Assembly (NCBI GenBank): GCA_028622995.1
Contig: JAJQJQ010000023.1
Coordinates: 2,790,001 to 2,854,000 of the forward strand
Direction: 5' to 3'
Length of the DNA: 64,000 nucleotides
Origin: Panagrolaimus kolymaensis
Lineage: Eukaryota; Nematoda; Chromadorea; Rhabditida; Panagrolaimidae
Position numbers and translations under genes: made by a program. Below are positions 10,727-26,349 of the stretch, piece after piece. The stretch's first letter is position 1; each line of letters starts with the position of its first letter. Below the pieces are notes generated by a model that saw only the letters and a program-made list of their open reading frames with translations, was not told the DNA's origin and did no database searches.

Positions 10727-11161
10727 GGTTGAGCAAATGCTGAAAAGAAAGTGATTAATAAAGGTTATTTATCGAATTCAAGAAATATAAAAAGCGCGAT
10801 GAAACCGAAAATAAAGCCTAATAAAGTAAAAAGAAAAAAAGGGAGTTAATTTATGATACAAATTTTTTGAGAACCCGTGAAGGAGGAATAATAAATTCTC
10901 ATTAATACATGAGTAAACTCGACACAACTATTCCAACAAATAATAAACGTGGAAAATCAAAACGTCATAAATAAACTATGTATCATTGCAATGATCATCT
11001 TTGATTTTGACGATAGAAAGAAGAAGAAAAAAAGAGGTCGATCTGTTCATCTCTTCTCTCTCTCTTTTTCCTCTCTCGCTTAATGAGTTCAAACGTAAAA
11101 TCGTGGCAAGAATGAATTTTACACATACTCAACATTTTTTAAATAAAATTTTGATGATGCT

Positions 11162-11187
11162 GTAAGGTTCGATGGTTGGGACCTTAC
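11162..11187. repeat. Small inverted repeat
   Basis: GTAAGGT at 11162-11168 and ACCTTAC at 11181-11187 form a 7-bp stem around a 12-base loop. No function is assigned. Confidence 0.6.
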
Positions 11188-11371
11188 TTATATACCCAGA
11201 TGGGTGGCTTGTTGATGGTAATGTAAATACGAAACCCACCGTTGTTTACCTCACAACAACTACACAACAATAATACGTGGATTATTTTTGTTAAACAAAT
11301 ATAAAAATAAAACGAAGGCGATTGCTTTAGCTTATGACAAATACAAAAGAAGGGTGGATCTGCGATCTTGC

Positions 11372-11394
11372 GATCATTGCCTCCGGCAATGATC
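11372..11394. repeat. Perfect 10-bp hairpin
   Basis: GATCATTGCC (11372-11381) and its exact reverse complement GGCAATGATC (11385-11394) are separated by three bases. It sits in an unusually GC-rich patch of the spacer. It does not look like a terminator of any neighbour and may be part of a decayed element. Confidence 0.7.
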
Positions 11395-11912
11395 TCAGCG
11401 CATAAAATACAATCAAATACATAAAATACAAAATAGAACAAAGAAAAGAATGCTAACAAATAATGAAATATAAACATAAAGCGATCAGGCGATGATCGAA
11501 AGCACTTTTGTCGATGGCGCTTGCTTGCGTCAGCGATTACTAAACATTCCATGATGAAATATGCTTACAGCAAAGGAATGTGAAGGAATAAATGGTGGGA
11601 TGGATGCGAAATCCATAAGTGAGTGTTGAATACAAAAAGGGAAAAATGGGCCAAGTTTGAGCAATTACGCATTTTTCCTTACAATGCTTCTAATGGGTTC
11701 AAATGATCTAACTAATGTTCAACCAAACAAAAAAATGTGAAAGTGAAAGATGTATGTATGTAGACTATAGTCTACAACTAATCCTCAATTTAACTGCTGA
11801 TAAGAAACTCATTAGCAATTTTAAAGATTTTTTTGAGATTGTTAAAGCAAATATTGAGCAAAAATATTTTATTGAATTTTTAAACATATAATTTATTCTT
11901 TATTTAATTAAA

Positions 11913-15384
<3,472 letters not shown>

Positions 15385-15869
15385 CAGGCTTGGGCGGGAA
15401 TGAAAACTCCGGGACGGGAATCCGGGAATCCGGGATTCCCGTAAAAAAGTCCGGGACGGAACGGGAATCCGGGAATGATCCGGGAATTCATAAAAAATGG
15501 TTAAAAACTATTTTCCTGCCATTTTTTCATTTTTTTTAAACCAAATGCTTTCTATTTTAAAAAAGAAAAAAATGTATTAGACGCATTTTTTAAAAAACAT
15601 GACGTTTTAACCAATTGTGAATTTTAGCGTTAAATTTTTTTGAGAAAAAAGTTTTTTTTAGTAATGATTTGTCAGATAACCAAAAAGTTTTGGTGATAAT
15701 TCATTAAAATTTTGAAGAAAATGGTTACTGGAATGGTAATATGTACTCCTCCCTTTACTCTTATTAATTCCGGATTCCGGACAGAAAATCCGGGAATCCG
15801 GGACGGGAATAATTATCGAAAAAATGGTCCGGAATCCGGAACACGATCCGGGATTCCCGCCCAAGCCTG
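15385..15869. mobile_element. Second, unrelated hAT-like MITE
   Basis: A 485-bp element with inverted ends CAGGCTTGGGCGGGAAT, flanked by the 8-bp direct repeat AACCCATC (15377-15384 and 15870-15877). Subterminal DNA is packed with TCCGGGAATCCGGGA-type units. It has no transposase; the ORFs inside are by-products of the repeat. It belongs to a different family from the element at 14136, as both TIR and subterminal motif differ. Confidence 0.92.
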
Positions 15870-16266
15870 AACCCATCGTTATCGTAGCCCATTATTATAT
15901 TCTTGGCTTCATTTGAATTAAAGGTTTTCTTTATAATTTTTGAATAAACTTCAAATCTAAAAATCTTTCATTAGCATAAATTTTGGAGTTATTACGATGG
16001 CTACATGAACCTTGTTGCAACCTATTATTTTATTATTTACTCTTATAATACATTATTCTTTTTACGTAAAAAAAAAGAAAAAGACAATATCCTGATAATA
16101 TTTACTCATCGACTCAAAAAAAATTCTAAAAGTGTCAAATACGCAGGAATGCAAACAGAGTTTATTGTTTCTGCAAACAGATTTTCTCCTAAAATCAACA
16201 ACTTTTTTTATTTTTTTTATTAATTCTGCTAAAGTTCTTGGGTAAAAAACCTTCTTTACCGGAGGG

Positions 16267-16274
16267 TATAAAAG
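16267..16274 (+). promoter_or_regulatory. TATA box of the secreted peptide gene
   Basis: TATAAAAG lies 68 bp before the ATG at 16335, right behind a GAGGG stretch. The spacing suits a highly expressed, intronless small gene. Confidence 0.65.
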
Positions 16275-16334
16275 CATTGAACAAATTATTCAAAAAACTC
16301 ATTCTCAAAGTGTCAAATCCTCCTCAATCACAAA

Positions 16335-16538
16335 ATGGCAAGCAAAATTGTTCTTATCTGTTTCATCGCCTTCATTGTTGGCCTCGCAATTCTTGATTCC
16401 GTATCCGCGCAATATTATGCTGGATATGAATATCCTTATGCCTATGGCGGATATGGTGGCTATGGTGGTTATGGTTACGGAGGTTATGGAGTGTATGGCA
16501 AACGAGAAGCTGGATTTGTGGCTTCAAAATCAAATTAA
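16335..16538 (+). CDS. Secreted Tyr/Gly-rich peptide precursor (YGGYG type)
   Basis: A single-exon ORF of 67 residues. It has a classical signal peptide (residues 1 to about 25, ending DSVSA), then a repeat-rich core with YGGYGGYGGYGYGGYG, a dibasic KR at about residue 56 and a short tail. This architecture matches nematode neuropeptide-like and caenacin-type antimicrobial peptide precursors; a cuticle-associated Gly/Tyr protein is the alternative. A TATA box precedes it and AATAAA follows the stop by about 55 bp. KR would be a furin-type cleavage site. Confidence 0.8.
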   Translation: MASKIVLICFIAFIVGLAILDSVSAQYYAGYEYPYAYGGYGGYGGYGYGGYGVYGKREAGFVASKSN

Positions 16539-16967
16539 ATTGTACGTAAAAAAACTTTAATTTGTTGAATGGTGTTAGTTTAGAAATTTTGAAATAAATA
16601 CTACTTAAAAAAGTACAACTTTATCATTTTTGCACAAACTTTGTAAAGATGTTCTATTTCAATAATATTAATCCCTTTACTGAAAGATAAACCCTTAAAT
16701 AAAAGAAATTGAAAGTTTTAATATTATTAAAAAATTTCGAATAAACGACTCTGAATTCACAAAAATTTTGTGACAACCTTGTGTTTTCTTGCTTTAAACT
16801 CAAAAGAGCTTGCTTATTTTTTTGTTTGTTGATAAAAGACGACGAGTTTTATTTCGACGCTTCAACTATCAATAAAAATCAATACACAACTCTAAAAAAA
16901 GTTTCATTTTGTCATTTTTTCCTTTTTTTGAAGTGATTGATTTTTCAAATTGTGTTTATAAAAAATT

Positions 16968-17888
16968 ATGGAACCTCTTTATCTTCCATGGATTCTTAAT
17001 AGAAAGCGACAATATTATTCAAATGATTTGCGACCAAATTTACCAATCAAAAAGCCGAAATCCAAGCCACAATTTAGATTATTTTCAGTTTGCGCACGTG
17101 ATGGAGCAGAAACATCTCGATTAATTTTAAATTATGCTGGAATTGCATTTGAAAATATGACAATTCATAATTACCAAAATGTTGTTTATGAAGAATATAG
17201 TAAGTCACAATTAATAATTTTTATAGATAATTTTTTGCAATTTAGATTTTCACACAATGGGATTTCCTATTCTTGATTGGAATGGAAAATATATTTATGG
17301 AAATGATGCAATTGCAAGAATGCTAGCAAAAATTTATGGTCTTGCAGGACATGGAATTTTTGAAGAAGCTCAAGTTGATGCCATTTTTGGTATTGTTCGA
17401 GATCTTCATTACCTCGTTCTTGGTTATATTAAAGGTGTATTTGGTTTCAAAAAAATTGATAAAGTATGTTGCATTTTTTATTATTAAAAGTATAAACAAA
17501 TATTTTTTGGGTTTAGGAGAAAATGTATGTTGAAGTATTTGAACCAGCAATAAAGAAAAATTTTACAATCATAGAAAAATATGCAACTGATTTAGCTCCA
17601 AATGGATTTTTCTTTGCAAGCGGTGTAACTTTTGCTGATTTTGCTGTTGCAAATATGACGGAATTGGTGACATTTATCCATCCAAAATTAATGTCACAAT
17701 TTCCAAATTCAAATTCAATAATGCATCGAGTTTTTGCACTTCCCCAATTGAAAGCATATTTAGCTGAAAGGCCAACACCAAGTGAAATGAATTTATGTTC
17801 TTCAACAGTAAGATTAGAAATGAAACGAATTCATGAACGAATGAAACAAATTGGGATGGTTCCGAGTAAAAAAAATAATAAACGTTAA
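16968..17888 (+). CDS. Sigma-like glutathione S-transferase, probably altered active site
   Basis: Three exons (16968-17199, 17246-17463, 17517-17888) give 273 residues. The thioredoxin-like N-domain (residues about 40-120) has FRLFSVCARDGAETSRLILN, matching LTYFNxRGxAExIR of nematode sigma GSTs, then FPILDWNGKYIYGNDAIARM and LAKIYGLAG. The all-helical C-domain has FFFASGVTFADFAVANM (N-capping-box region). In the alignment the catalytic Tyr of YFNxRG falls on Ser or Phe, and the Ser that binds the glutathione glutamyl group is Asn/Asp. It also carries a roughly 40-residue N-terminal extension. It is therefore probably a non-classical or non-catalytic GST. Confidence 0.8.
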
Positions 17889-17988
17889 ATATATTTTTAT
17901 TTTGTTTTTAAATTACTAAATAACTTTTATTCATTATTAAATATTTTAATAATTTGCACTACAAAAAATGCATTTTTTAAGTTTTTTT

Positions 17989-19485
17989 TTATTTCGAAAA
18001 TCCAAAATGCAGTAATTTTCTGATAGTTTTTGGTCCATTCCAATAACCTTTAACTAAGAAATTCCAATATAAAAATGGCATGAGATATCGTTTCATTAAA
18101 TATGAAATCCATAAAGGTTTTGCTTGATTAAATGGAAAAGTTTCTAATGGGCCATCGGGAGTAAATTCAGCTAAAATCACCCGATTTGATGACACAACAA
18201 GTGGACATGAAGCATAGCCATCGTAAACTGCAGAAAGTTTGCGATTTTCCATTGCATCTTTAAGATTTGTTTTTAATGCTCGAAATTGACTTGCTGAAAA
18301 AAATGTCTTTTTCTTGGTTTAAGTCAATGAAAAAAAGATTACAAACAGCTGCAGCGGTTTTAGCATTGGGGGTATTTGCACAATCACCAATGGCAAAAAC
18401 ATTATTGAAATTTGTGGCTTGAAGGGTTTGGGAATTAACTGAAACCCATCCTTTTGCATCAACTAAACCGTTTTTGGATTCAGCCGCTTTCATTAAAGGC
18501 TCAATTGGTGAACATGGCGGTCCAACATGGAGCAAATCATACTATAAAATAAAGACCTTATGCTTACTTAAAGTTAGTTACTAAAACTCACGTCCATATC
18601 CCTTTTTTCTCCGGTAGGTTGAGAAGCGTCATTCAGCATTTCAAATGTTGCAATTTTCTTATCGGAATCAACTTTAATTAAATTATATCTTGTATTTAAA
18701 TTAATATTTCGCGATTTAACAATTTCCATTAAAGCATTGGCATATTTTTCTACACCAAAAATTTTTCCAAGTGAAGTGTTGTAAGAAATTTCGATGCCAT
18801 TTCTTTTTCCATGTCGACGCCAATAATCCTCTGCGATATAACAAATTTTTTGTGGAGCTCCAGCGCATTTTATCGGAGTATTTGGAAATGTGAAAACTGC
18901 TTTGCCTTTAGAAAAATTTGAAATTTCTTTAAATGTTTTTTCTGCATATTTTGGGTTATAAATTGAACAGACTCCTGGTGTATCGAGTGCTTCTGGAAGA
19001 CCGTGAACCTGAAACATTCCAATTTCAAGATGTTAAAAAGATTTAAAAACTTACAATATCATATCGTAATTCCAAGCCGGTTGCAATAACCAAGAAATCA
19101 TAATTTACTGTGGAATCATCCCTGAATCGACACCTTTTAATATTTCGCAAAAAGTTAATATCAATTTACTGTAGATGAAGCTTGCTTTCGTGGGGTTTAA
19201 ATTCCGCGACAGCCGATTGCAACCATTTAACATTTTTAGGAATTAATGAATCTTCAGATCGAATGAGTTGCTCTAAAGTCATAAACCCGCCTCCAACGAG
19301 GGTGAAACCGGGTTGATAATAATGTTGCTAAAATTGAAAAATTTCTGATCTGTTTAAGAATAAGTAATCGCTTACTTTTCGTGGTTCAATTAAAACAATT
19401 TTATTGCTACCAAGAATTCTAGAAAAATATGAAGCAACCGCAGTTCCAGCGGAGCCACCACCAACGATAGCAAGTTTGTAATTTT
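17989..19485 (-). CDS. SQOR: Sulfide:quinone oxidoreductase, mitochondrial (start unresolved)
   Basis: Visible exons 19485-19376, 19327-19170, 19121-19055, 19008-18592, 18541-18343 and 18293-17989 encode about 418 residues. The enzyme oxidises sulfide and passes electrons to quinone in the inner mitochondrial membrane. Seen: FAD-binding VGGGSAGT near the N-terminus, YYQPGFTLVGGG, LVIATGLEL, FPNTPIKCAGAPQK with the first redox Cys, GIGDCANTP-type FAIGDC, and YASCPLV with the second redox Cys, then LMPFLYWN. The first exon with ATG and presequence was not found. Reading the exon further upstream gives a basic presequence-like run without any ATG before a stop. It converges with the GST gene, about 100 bp apart. 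Confidence 0.92.
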
Positions 19486-20856
19486 CTAAAAAATGTCCAT
19501 TGAACCGAATAATTTTTTTAAGACGTTGAAAAGTTTAAAAATTCTAAAGACCAAAATGGCATGACCATAATTACCCTGACTCCACTTCTATTCGAGATTA
19601 GATTAACTATTTTAGTAATTTTTTATCATAAGACTCTATCAATTTATTCCACTCTTTTGCTGAAACACAAAAATGGGATAACAAACCAGTATTTTATTTT
19701 TAAAGTTAATTGATTAGTTTTTTAAACCCTATACAATAAAAAGTAAAAACCGACCTTGAAAGAGTTTTTGCGAAAGTTTCATATTTAATCTCTCTACAGA
19801 AATATACAAAAAGTGCTACAAAAATATAAAAGAATAACGTTTCTTTTATTTCTTCCGACTTTTTTTTGACTAAAATTTTTTATCGTTAAACTAAAAAGCT
19901 CTTTAAAAAGGGAAAACGACTGAATAAAAAAAAATAGATAATGTTCCAAACACAGAGAGCAGCGAAAGACACAAACACACGTTGTTGTTTTTTTGCTATG
20001 AACAAGTTTTTTTTGATTATTCTTTATTCTTTATTTTTGTAAAAATGGGTTCAAAAAGTCACGTATACTAAATTTTTAAAAGCACAAGTAAAAGAAAAAT
20101 GTGAGCAAAAATAAAATCCAACCATTTTTGTTTTGTTTATTTTCTAGTTTTTGCTTTCGAATTGAGTGCAACAAAATTTACTTTGTGAAACTTTAGGTAC
20201 ACCATATTGAAATTGATTTAACGCAATAATCTCCATAACAAAAACCATTCGAACATTCATGGAGCATATTGCATTTAAAACACATTAGTTTATACATATT
20301 ATTTGCTGTAACAACAAAAATTATTTACAAAAGCATCACTGCTCTTTATGATATGCAACGCACTAACCACCAACGCTAAATTTGCAGGTGAAACGAAATG
20401 TGAAAAATGCACGTAAGATAATGACGAAAAGGGTCAGTTCAAAAATGTGTTTTTGACACCCTTGATTTTTTTTTTGAAAAGGTTTACCTGCAGAAAGTGA
20501 AGTTGATAATATTATTGAAATAATAAATGAACTTAAAAATATCTAAACTGCAATAAGCACTAATTTTAAAGACATATGTAAATCGGATGAAAAAATAAAC
20601 TTTGTTTATAGCAACAAAAAAATATTTACAAAGTAACATTAAAAGAATAAATATGTACATTGTTAGAAAATAATGAAGATGGAAGGAAATTTTTTGAAAA
20701 GATTATGTTATAATTGCAAGCTAAGAAAAGGAAGAAGCAAAAAATCAAAACACATATTGTTAGAAATTATTTAAGATGAAAACTATGATAAAACACAAAA
20801 ACTAAAATCAAGTATGTAAAAGTTGAGAAATTTTATAAAAAAGCCTTTTAAAGTTG
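19486..20856. other. Non-coding stretch upstream of SQOR
   Basis: AT-rich. It should hold the SQOR promoter and first exon. A short minus-strand ORF around 19616-19670 behind a TTTCAG acceptor has no ATG and no family. Nothing else is supported. Confidence 0.5.
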
Positions 20857-22029
20857 TTAATAACTAGCAAAGCTTGAAACATTTTGAAGATCCGTGATAT
20901 TATTAGTTTTACTAACTAATCCAGTAGTTGCAAAAATATTTGCTGTTGGTGCAGTTTGATGCTTTCTGAAGCACAAACTAAAATATTCTGTCAAAGTGTT
21001 GCGATATGATTTCACAGTAAGGATTGTCATAATAGAGTTAGCTGCTGGAATCCAAGATAATAAAAGTGAAACACATATTCCAAGCCCTGGTGGACTTGCA
21101 CGAAGAAAGACCATCGTTACTGTAAGCCCAATGGGAAAAAAGCAAACAACTAAAGGAAGAGTAGCCTAAAAAAATATTAATATTTAAATTTTGCGAAAAA
21201 AATAGTAAAAAAATATTTACTTGAACAACGAGAGTTCGAGTCATTTGTTGATGGATACCTCGAGTTTGCATAGACATATGAACTTCCAAAATTTTTAAAT
21301 GCTTCCAAACTTTATAATTTGCCCAAATTACAATTGAATATGAAACAAATATCAAAAAATAACAATAAAAAAATAATCCGCTTAATTGCCAATAACGTAT
21401 ATCAGCGGTAATGAAGCTTGGAATTTCTCGATAATAAAAAACATCCGCCTCCAGCATTTTTTGTTTTAGGCTAAATATTGGTTCTTGTGGCCAAAAAGTG
21501 TAGAAGGAATAACAAACATGAATTAAAGGTGGAATTAATGAAGCAAGCAACATTACAATATATTGCCTTCCAGTAACTTTAATACCTTTTACAATTAAAA
21601 AATATCTATAAACAAATTGAACTGGAAGGGAAGTAACACATAAATAAAGTCCAAAAATCCATGAACAAATTAAAATATTATTATATGGTGAAGATACATG
21701 TCCAAAAATACCTGTCATGATAAGAAAAAAGTTTCCATCCTTGTATTCTGTTTGCTAAAAATGTTTTTGTTGTTTCAAGTTTGAAACTTTACTAAACAAA
21801 AGCTTACGGTTCTGGTTACGGTATTCGTACAATTATAAATAATATCAACGATACAATTTTGAAGTAAAATCCTACGATATTGTTTTAATCGTTGACCAGT
21901 TTTCTTTATAATTAAATATAATAATAAAACATTTAAAATTAAACCAGCAATGGAAAGGATGCCATCGCTAATTTCCAATATTTCTCTCAAATCAATTATT
22001 GGGCGCTTCACCTCAACTTCAGAAGACAT
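20857..22029 (-). CDS. Serpentine chemoreceptor (7TM GPCR, Str/Srd-type)
   Basis: Three exons (22029-21808, 21754-21221, 21165-20857) give 354 residues with seven hydrophobic segments. TM1 starts near residue 22 (ILSIAGLILNVLLLYLII). Marks of nematode chemoreceptors: PVQFVYRYFLI after TM3, HVCYSFY in TM4, and MTRTLVVQATLPLV leading into TM6, with a C-terminal TVKSYRNTLTEYF. Such receptors sit in sensory cilia and bind odorants or pheromones. The ligand cannot be predicted. No paralogue is adjacent, unlike the usual chemoreceptor clusters. Confidence 0.85.
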
Positions 22030-22789
22030 TGCTAAGATGTGAAAGCTAAAAATGAAAAATATATTTGGTTTTGTATAGCTTTTAACTTTTGCTAATAACG
22101 ATGAGCGATTTCCTGTCCAAATATTATTTTTTTATTTCAGAACAGAAAAGAATTTTAAACAAAAGAATAAATGAATATTACTAAGCAAATGAAAAGAATT
22201 ACTTAAACAAACATTGACGTAAAATTCTATTCATCAGTTTTTATTAATAAAATTTGGCTTTCAATTGATATTGACTCTTAAAACTTTATGTTTGTGTAGC
22301 AACAGTAATCAAATACTTTAATCTTTTTATTTTTTGTTTAAAAAAATAACAAAATATTTAGCAAAATAAAAAGATAAAGTTTTTTAGTTTTCAAATAATG
22401 AAAGGTTTGAGAAAAAAGAGATTTTCTTAAATGGCTTAATTCACTAATATTTATAAAAATTTGGAAATAAAATATCTGAACATCTTTAATTTATTAATTA
22501 TTAACTCTTGGGTTATTATCAAATTTTCCATCATGGTAATTTATTTATTACGATTTCGAGTCAACTATATATAGTTTCTGCTTCACTTATTATCAGGGCA
22601 ACTAAATGTTTGAAGACGTTAATATACCAAAGTGGAAGATCCTTTTTTCTAATGCGGACTTTGTAGTATTACAAATTTTTTTTTCGAGAAATTAATTCCT
22701 GGTTCCAATTAAAGCATTTGTCATTTATTATTGTATAGTTTTATTGGTAAAACCTAATGAGATCTTTTTCTTTTAAATTAATTAACTAA
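22030..22789. other. Non-coding spacer
   Basis: AT-rich sequence between two minus-strand genes; it holds the receptor promoter and the 3' end of the zinc-finger gene. Nothing else is seen. Confidence 0.6.
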
Positions 22790-24451
22790 TTAAGCATTTC
22801 GCAATTTTTTCTTTTCAACAGTTTCATCAATGCCACTGCCGCTATTTCGATTGACTCGTTGTCTCCGCTTTCTAGCGTTTTGCTTAAAAATATTTTCAAA
22901 ATATGGATTGCTTTTAAAAAATGATTCAGGTTTATCTTCCGCAGCGGCAGCAACAATTGTCGAGGGTTTCTCGATTTTAGACTAAAAAAACAAATTTTAT
23001 AAATTTTGAAGAAGAAATTAAGATTGCCTACTTTTTTAACATTTTCTTTTAAAAATGTTGTTGGTTTTTGAATAATTTTGTCTTCCTAAAAATCTCATTT
23101 TAATTTGAAAAATATCAAAAAATAAAGATCTTACATCCGAATCAGGAGTGCTCAAATCACTTCGATGCATTTTATTATGCATCGCAAGAGTTTTTCTATC
23201 GGGAAAGCATCGACCGCAATCTTTACAATCATAACTGAAACCAGAATGAATGCCCATATGAAGATTTAAATCAAAAGCAGTCATCAAAGTTTTGGAACAA
23301 ATTGAACAAATTCGACAATGAATTTTTTTGTGTTCTTTTAAAAGATATTCATTACTGAATCGAAGATCACAATACTCACATTTTAATGGACTTTCAGAAG
23401 TCATAGAATCTCCAAGAGAAATAATCTAAAAATGCTTTTTGACTCAAAATAGTTTTATCTTTTAAAGAAAGTCTTACAGGTGTTTCATGCGTTTTTAAAT
23501 GTTCAAAATACATTTCATGATCGGCAAAAGTTTGACAACAATGTGGACACATATCATATGGTAAATCATTGCCAGTTTTATTAAAATCCGTGAATCGACT
23601 ATTCAATTCTTTGCTTTCTTTTCCTTTCTCAACATTTTTAGGTTTTGAATCTTTGGGAATTTTATTCTTTTTTGAAATAACTTCAACTAATTTTGTAGCT
23701 TCCTTTATCCTTGTATTTTGTTGTAGCTTCTGAGATGAATGTGGCATTGGTGGTTGTTGTTGGTGATGATTATTATTTAAGGAAACTAAAGGAAAAAACA
23801 TCATTGACTGAATCCCTGAGGCATATTGTTGTCCACCATTATTTTTTGGAAAAGAATTTTGTGGATGAAATTTTTTTGAAACGCTTGAAATGCCTAAGGC
23901 TGATGAGCTTGTAGCTGTAGGCATAATGGGCATTAACGCTGACGAAGAAAGCGACGAAGATTCAAAGCTATAGAAAATAGATGGAAAATGGTCAACAAAA
24001 TGATGTATAAGGCTTAAACGATCAGAAAAGGTTCGAGAGCATTGTCGACATCCACCAACTGCGTTAAGGCCATTTGAACCAATTTCAGATGAGAGAGGAA
24101 TTATGGGGGTTGTGGACGATGGCTGAAAGTGAACCTACAAATTATTTTATAATAAACTTTTAGTTTTTAAGCTACCGTTGCCGAGATTTTATCTATTAAG
24201 GATCAAAAGTAAATAAGTGTTTTAGTGTTAGACAGGTAAATTGAAAATTTAATTCATACCTTTGAAATCATTTTGTCACTTTTTGGGCTGATACTTTCTT
24301 CTCTTAAAACTATGGAATTTGGGGTTGTTACAGCTTCTTCAACTTCACTTTCCTTTGAGGTGGCATCATCTTCGACTTGATCATTATTTGCATTCATGTA
24401 AAGCCTATTAACAATTGCAATGAGACTGGATCGCTTACAAATTGTTGACAT
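22790..24451 (-). CDS. Five-finger C2H2 zinc-finger protein
   Basis: Five exons (24451-24260, 24134-23478, 23425-23135, 23085-23032, 22981-22790) give 461 residues. Fingers in order: CRQCSRTFSDRLSLIHHFVDH (about 90), CPHCCQTFADHEMYFEHLKTH (about 262), CEYCDLRFSNEYLLKEHKKIH, CSICSKTLMTAFDLNLHMGIH and CKDCGRCFPDRKTLAMHNKMH. Between fingers 1 and 2 is a low-complexity region with QNSFPKN, a NNNHHQQQPP run and a Lys-rich patch. The C-terminus has a basic NARKRRQRVNRNSG run, a likely nuclear signal. A DNA-binding transcription regulator is likely; the ortholog is not recognised. Confidence 0.85.
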
Positions 24452-26349
24452 TATGGCTAATTCCCAGCGTTCTATAAAAAAAAGACAAATAAAAGGAATA
24501 AATAAAATGTTTTAAAAACATATGAAGTCACAATTTCTTGAAAGTTAAAATATGCCTTAAGCAAATGCCAAAATAAAAAATGGAGAGGTTCCCAAAATAA
24601 TAATATTTTACCCTAAGGGTTTTAAAGCGGAAAACGGGTGGAGCCTTTTTCTTTCACTCAATTATTATCCATGCTTTAAAACTCCCTAAGGGTATAAAGC
24701 TTTATGGATTAAAAACATAAAAACACATTAAATAAAATTCAATGCAAATTTTTCCTTAAAGGCAAATACCCAAAATAAGAAGCTAAAGTGCAAAAAAAGA
24801 AAGTAAAAAATGCAATGTTTTGTTTATGGATTGTTTCAATTTTAACAACAAAAGATTCGATAACAAAAGCAATACAATGTTGTTGAACTGGAACAACAGT
24901 GGCGCTCAGGGTCAAGTTTAAGGCCTGGCGCCGCTGCCATGTTGTTCTCCTTTTTTGTTGTCCTCAAGGGTTTCAACCGGTTTCAGTAGTCTCGTAGTTT
25001 TCATTAAAACTTTAAATACCCCGAGGGTGTAAAAATACAGCCAAGGAAGGAAATGAAGAAGAGACACTTTTATTCAACGTAACTGTGAAAATCAAAATCT
25101 TGAGTACATTTCTTTGTTGTTTCGATTGCTTTTTTTTATAATTTCTCTTTTTCATCTACGAATTGTAGAAAATCCAAGCAAAATTACTGCGGTAAAAAAA
25201 CATTTAGCGCAATAAATACTTATAAAAGCAAAATGAAAAAAAAAACATAACGTAATAGTAAACTGGTCATTAATATATCTTAAAAAATAAAGCAATCTTT
25301 TCTTCTCCTGTTTTATATTTTTATTTACCCCAAAATTTGTGTATAAAATAACATTTACAATAATATCCCAGACATGTGGAAGTGTCATGAAGTAAAACAG
25401 CTTTTAAAAAAAGAGTTCATCATCTGTACTTTACCAAGCAAACAGATTTAGAAAAAATCCTCTTATCTTCGTCCAAATAGTACATTAATTTCATAATCTT
25501 TTAATAATAGACTTTGACTTTTAATTTAAAAAAATAATCATCAATGAGTTTATGCACCTTGTAATCTTATTCACATTCGTTCGCCTCGTTTCTTTAACAT
25601 AAAAAAATGATTTTTTTTTATTAAATTGAGCTTAAGTTTATTGATAAAGAGCAAAATGATAGTTACCTCTGAGCAAGTTTTTGTTTATTATTTATTTGAA
25701 GATTTAAAGAAAGGGCTAATATTGTATTTGTGAAAAAAATCCTCAAGGGTTGTTTATTATTTTCACAAATCGAATTGTAATTTGGTCTTTCTTTTATTAT
25801 CCCACTCAATGAACAAATAAATAAAATATGTATGGTATTTTCGTTGATAAAACTTAGAAAAATTTTTTTTTTCGATGGTGAAATTTATTTTTTACTTTGG
25901 ACAAAAATTAAAAAATTGGGGTTAAAAATTGAAGTTTTTTTTGTGGTCTGATTTTTCTGCTTCCCTCTCTCACAGACACATTCATACAAAAAAAGATTCT
26001 TGACGCGACCATTTTTTTTCGTGTATACTTTTTTTTGTTTGGTTGGTTAGTTTTTATCGACGAACGAATAAAAAAAGCAACGCAACCAGCTGTCTGAATT
26101 TTGAAGAAAAAAAAAAACACCACCATCAACCATTATTATCACACCACATTTTTTTCTTTGCTCCATTTATTAATTTTAAAGATTCTTTTAATTGTAATTT
26201 ATGAATTTATTCTAGGTTACTCCACGTTGCTTTTAGTAGCACTAACAATGAGTAACGATTTCTTCATTTTTATTTGACACGCGAACATCTTTCTCTCTTT
26301 TGATCGATAAAATTTTCAATACTTTTATTAGGGTTTTTCTAAATTTTAG
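24452..26349. other. Long divergent intergenic region
   Basis: A 1.9-kb region between the divergent zinc-finger and MATH-BTB genes. It contains several short near-palindromes of the form CCCTAAGGGT or CCTCAAGGGT (about 24608, 24688, 24963, 25013 and 25741). It also has a GC-rich island at 24903-24950 that stands out from the AT-rich surroundings. No gene is supported. Confidence 0.55.

Larger units (their letters stand above)
10727..11912. other. Non-coding spacer with hairpins
   Basis: No gene is supported; the minus ORF at 11184-11552 has no family signal. The 11160-11540 part is less AT-rich than its surroundings and contains the two inverted repeats listed separately. A CT-rich run at 11050-11080 precedes it. 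Confidence 0.55.

Noticed and set aside
11184..11552. 122-residue minus-strand ORF with Cys and Phe runs
   Set aside because: No domain and no intron context, and it overlaps the hairpin-bearing patch. It is likely chance.
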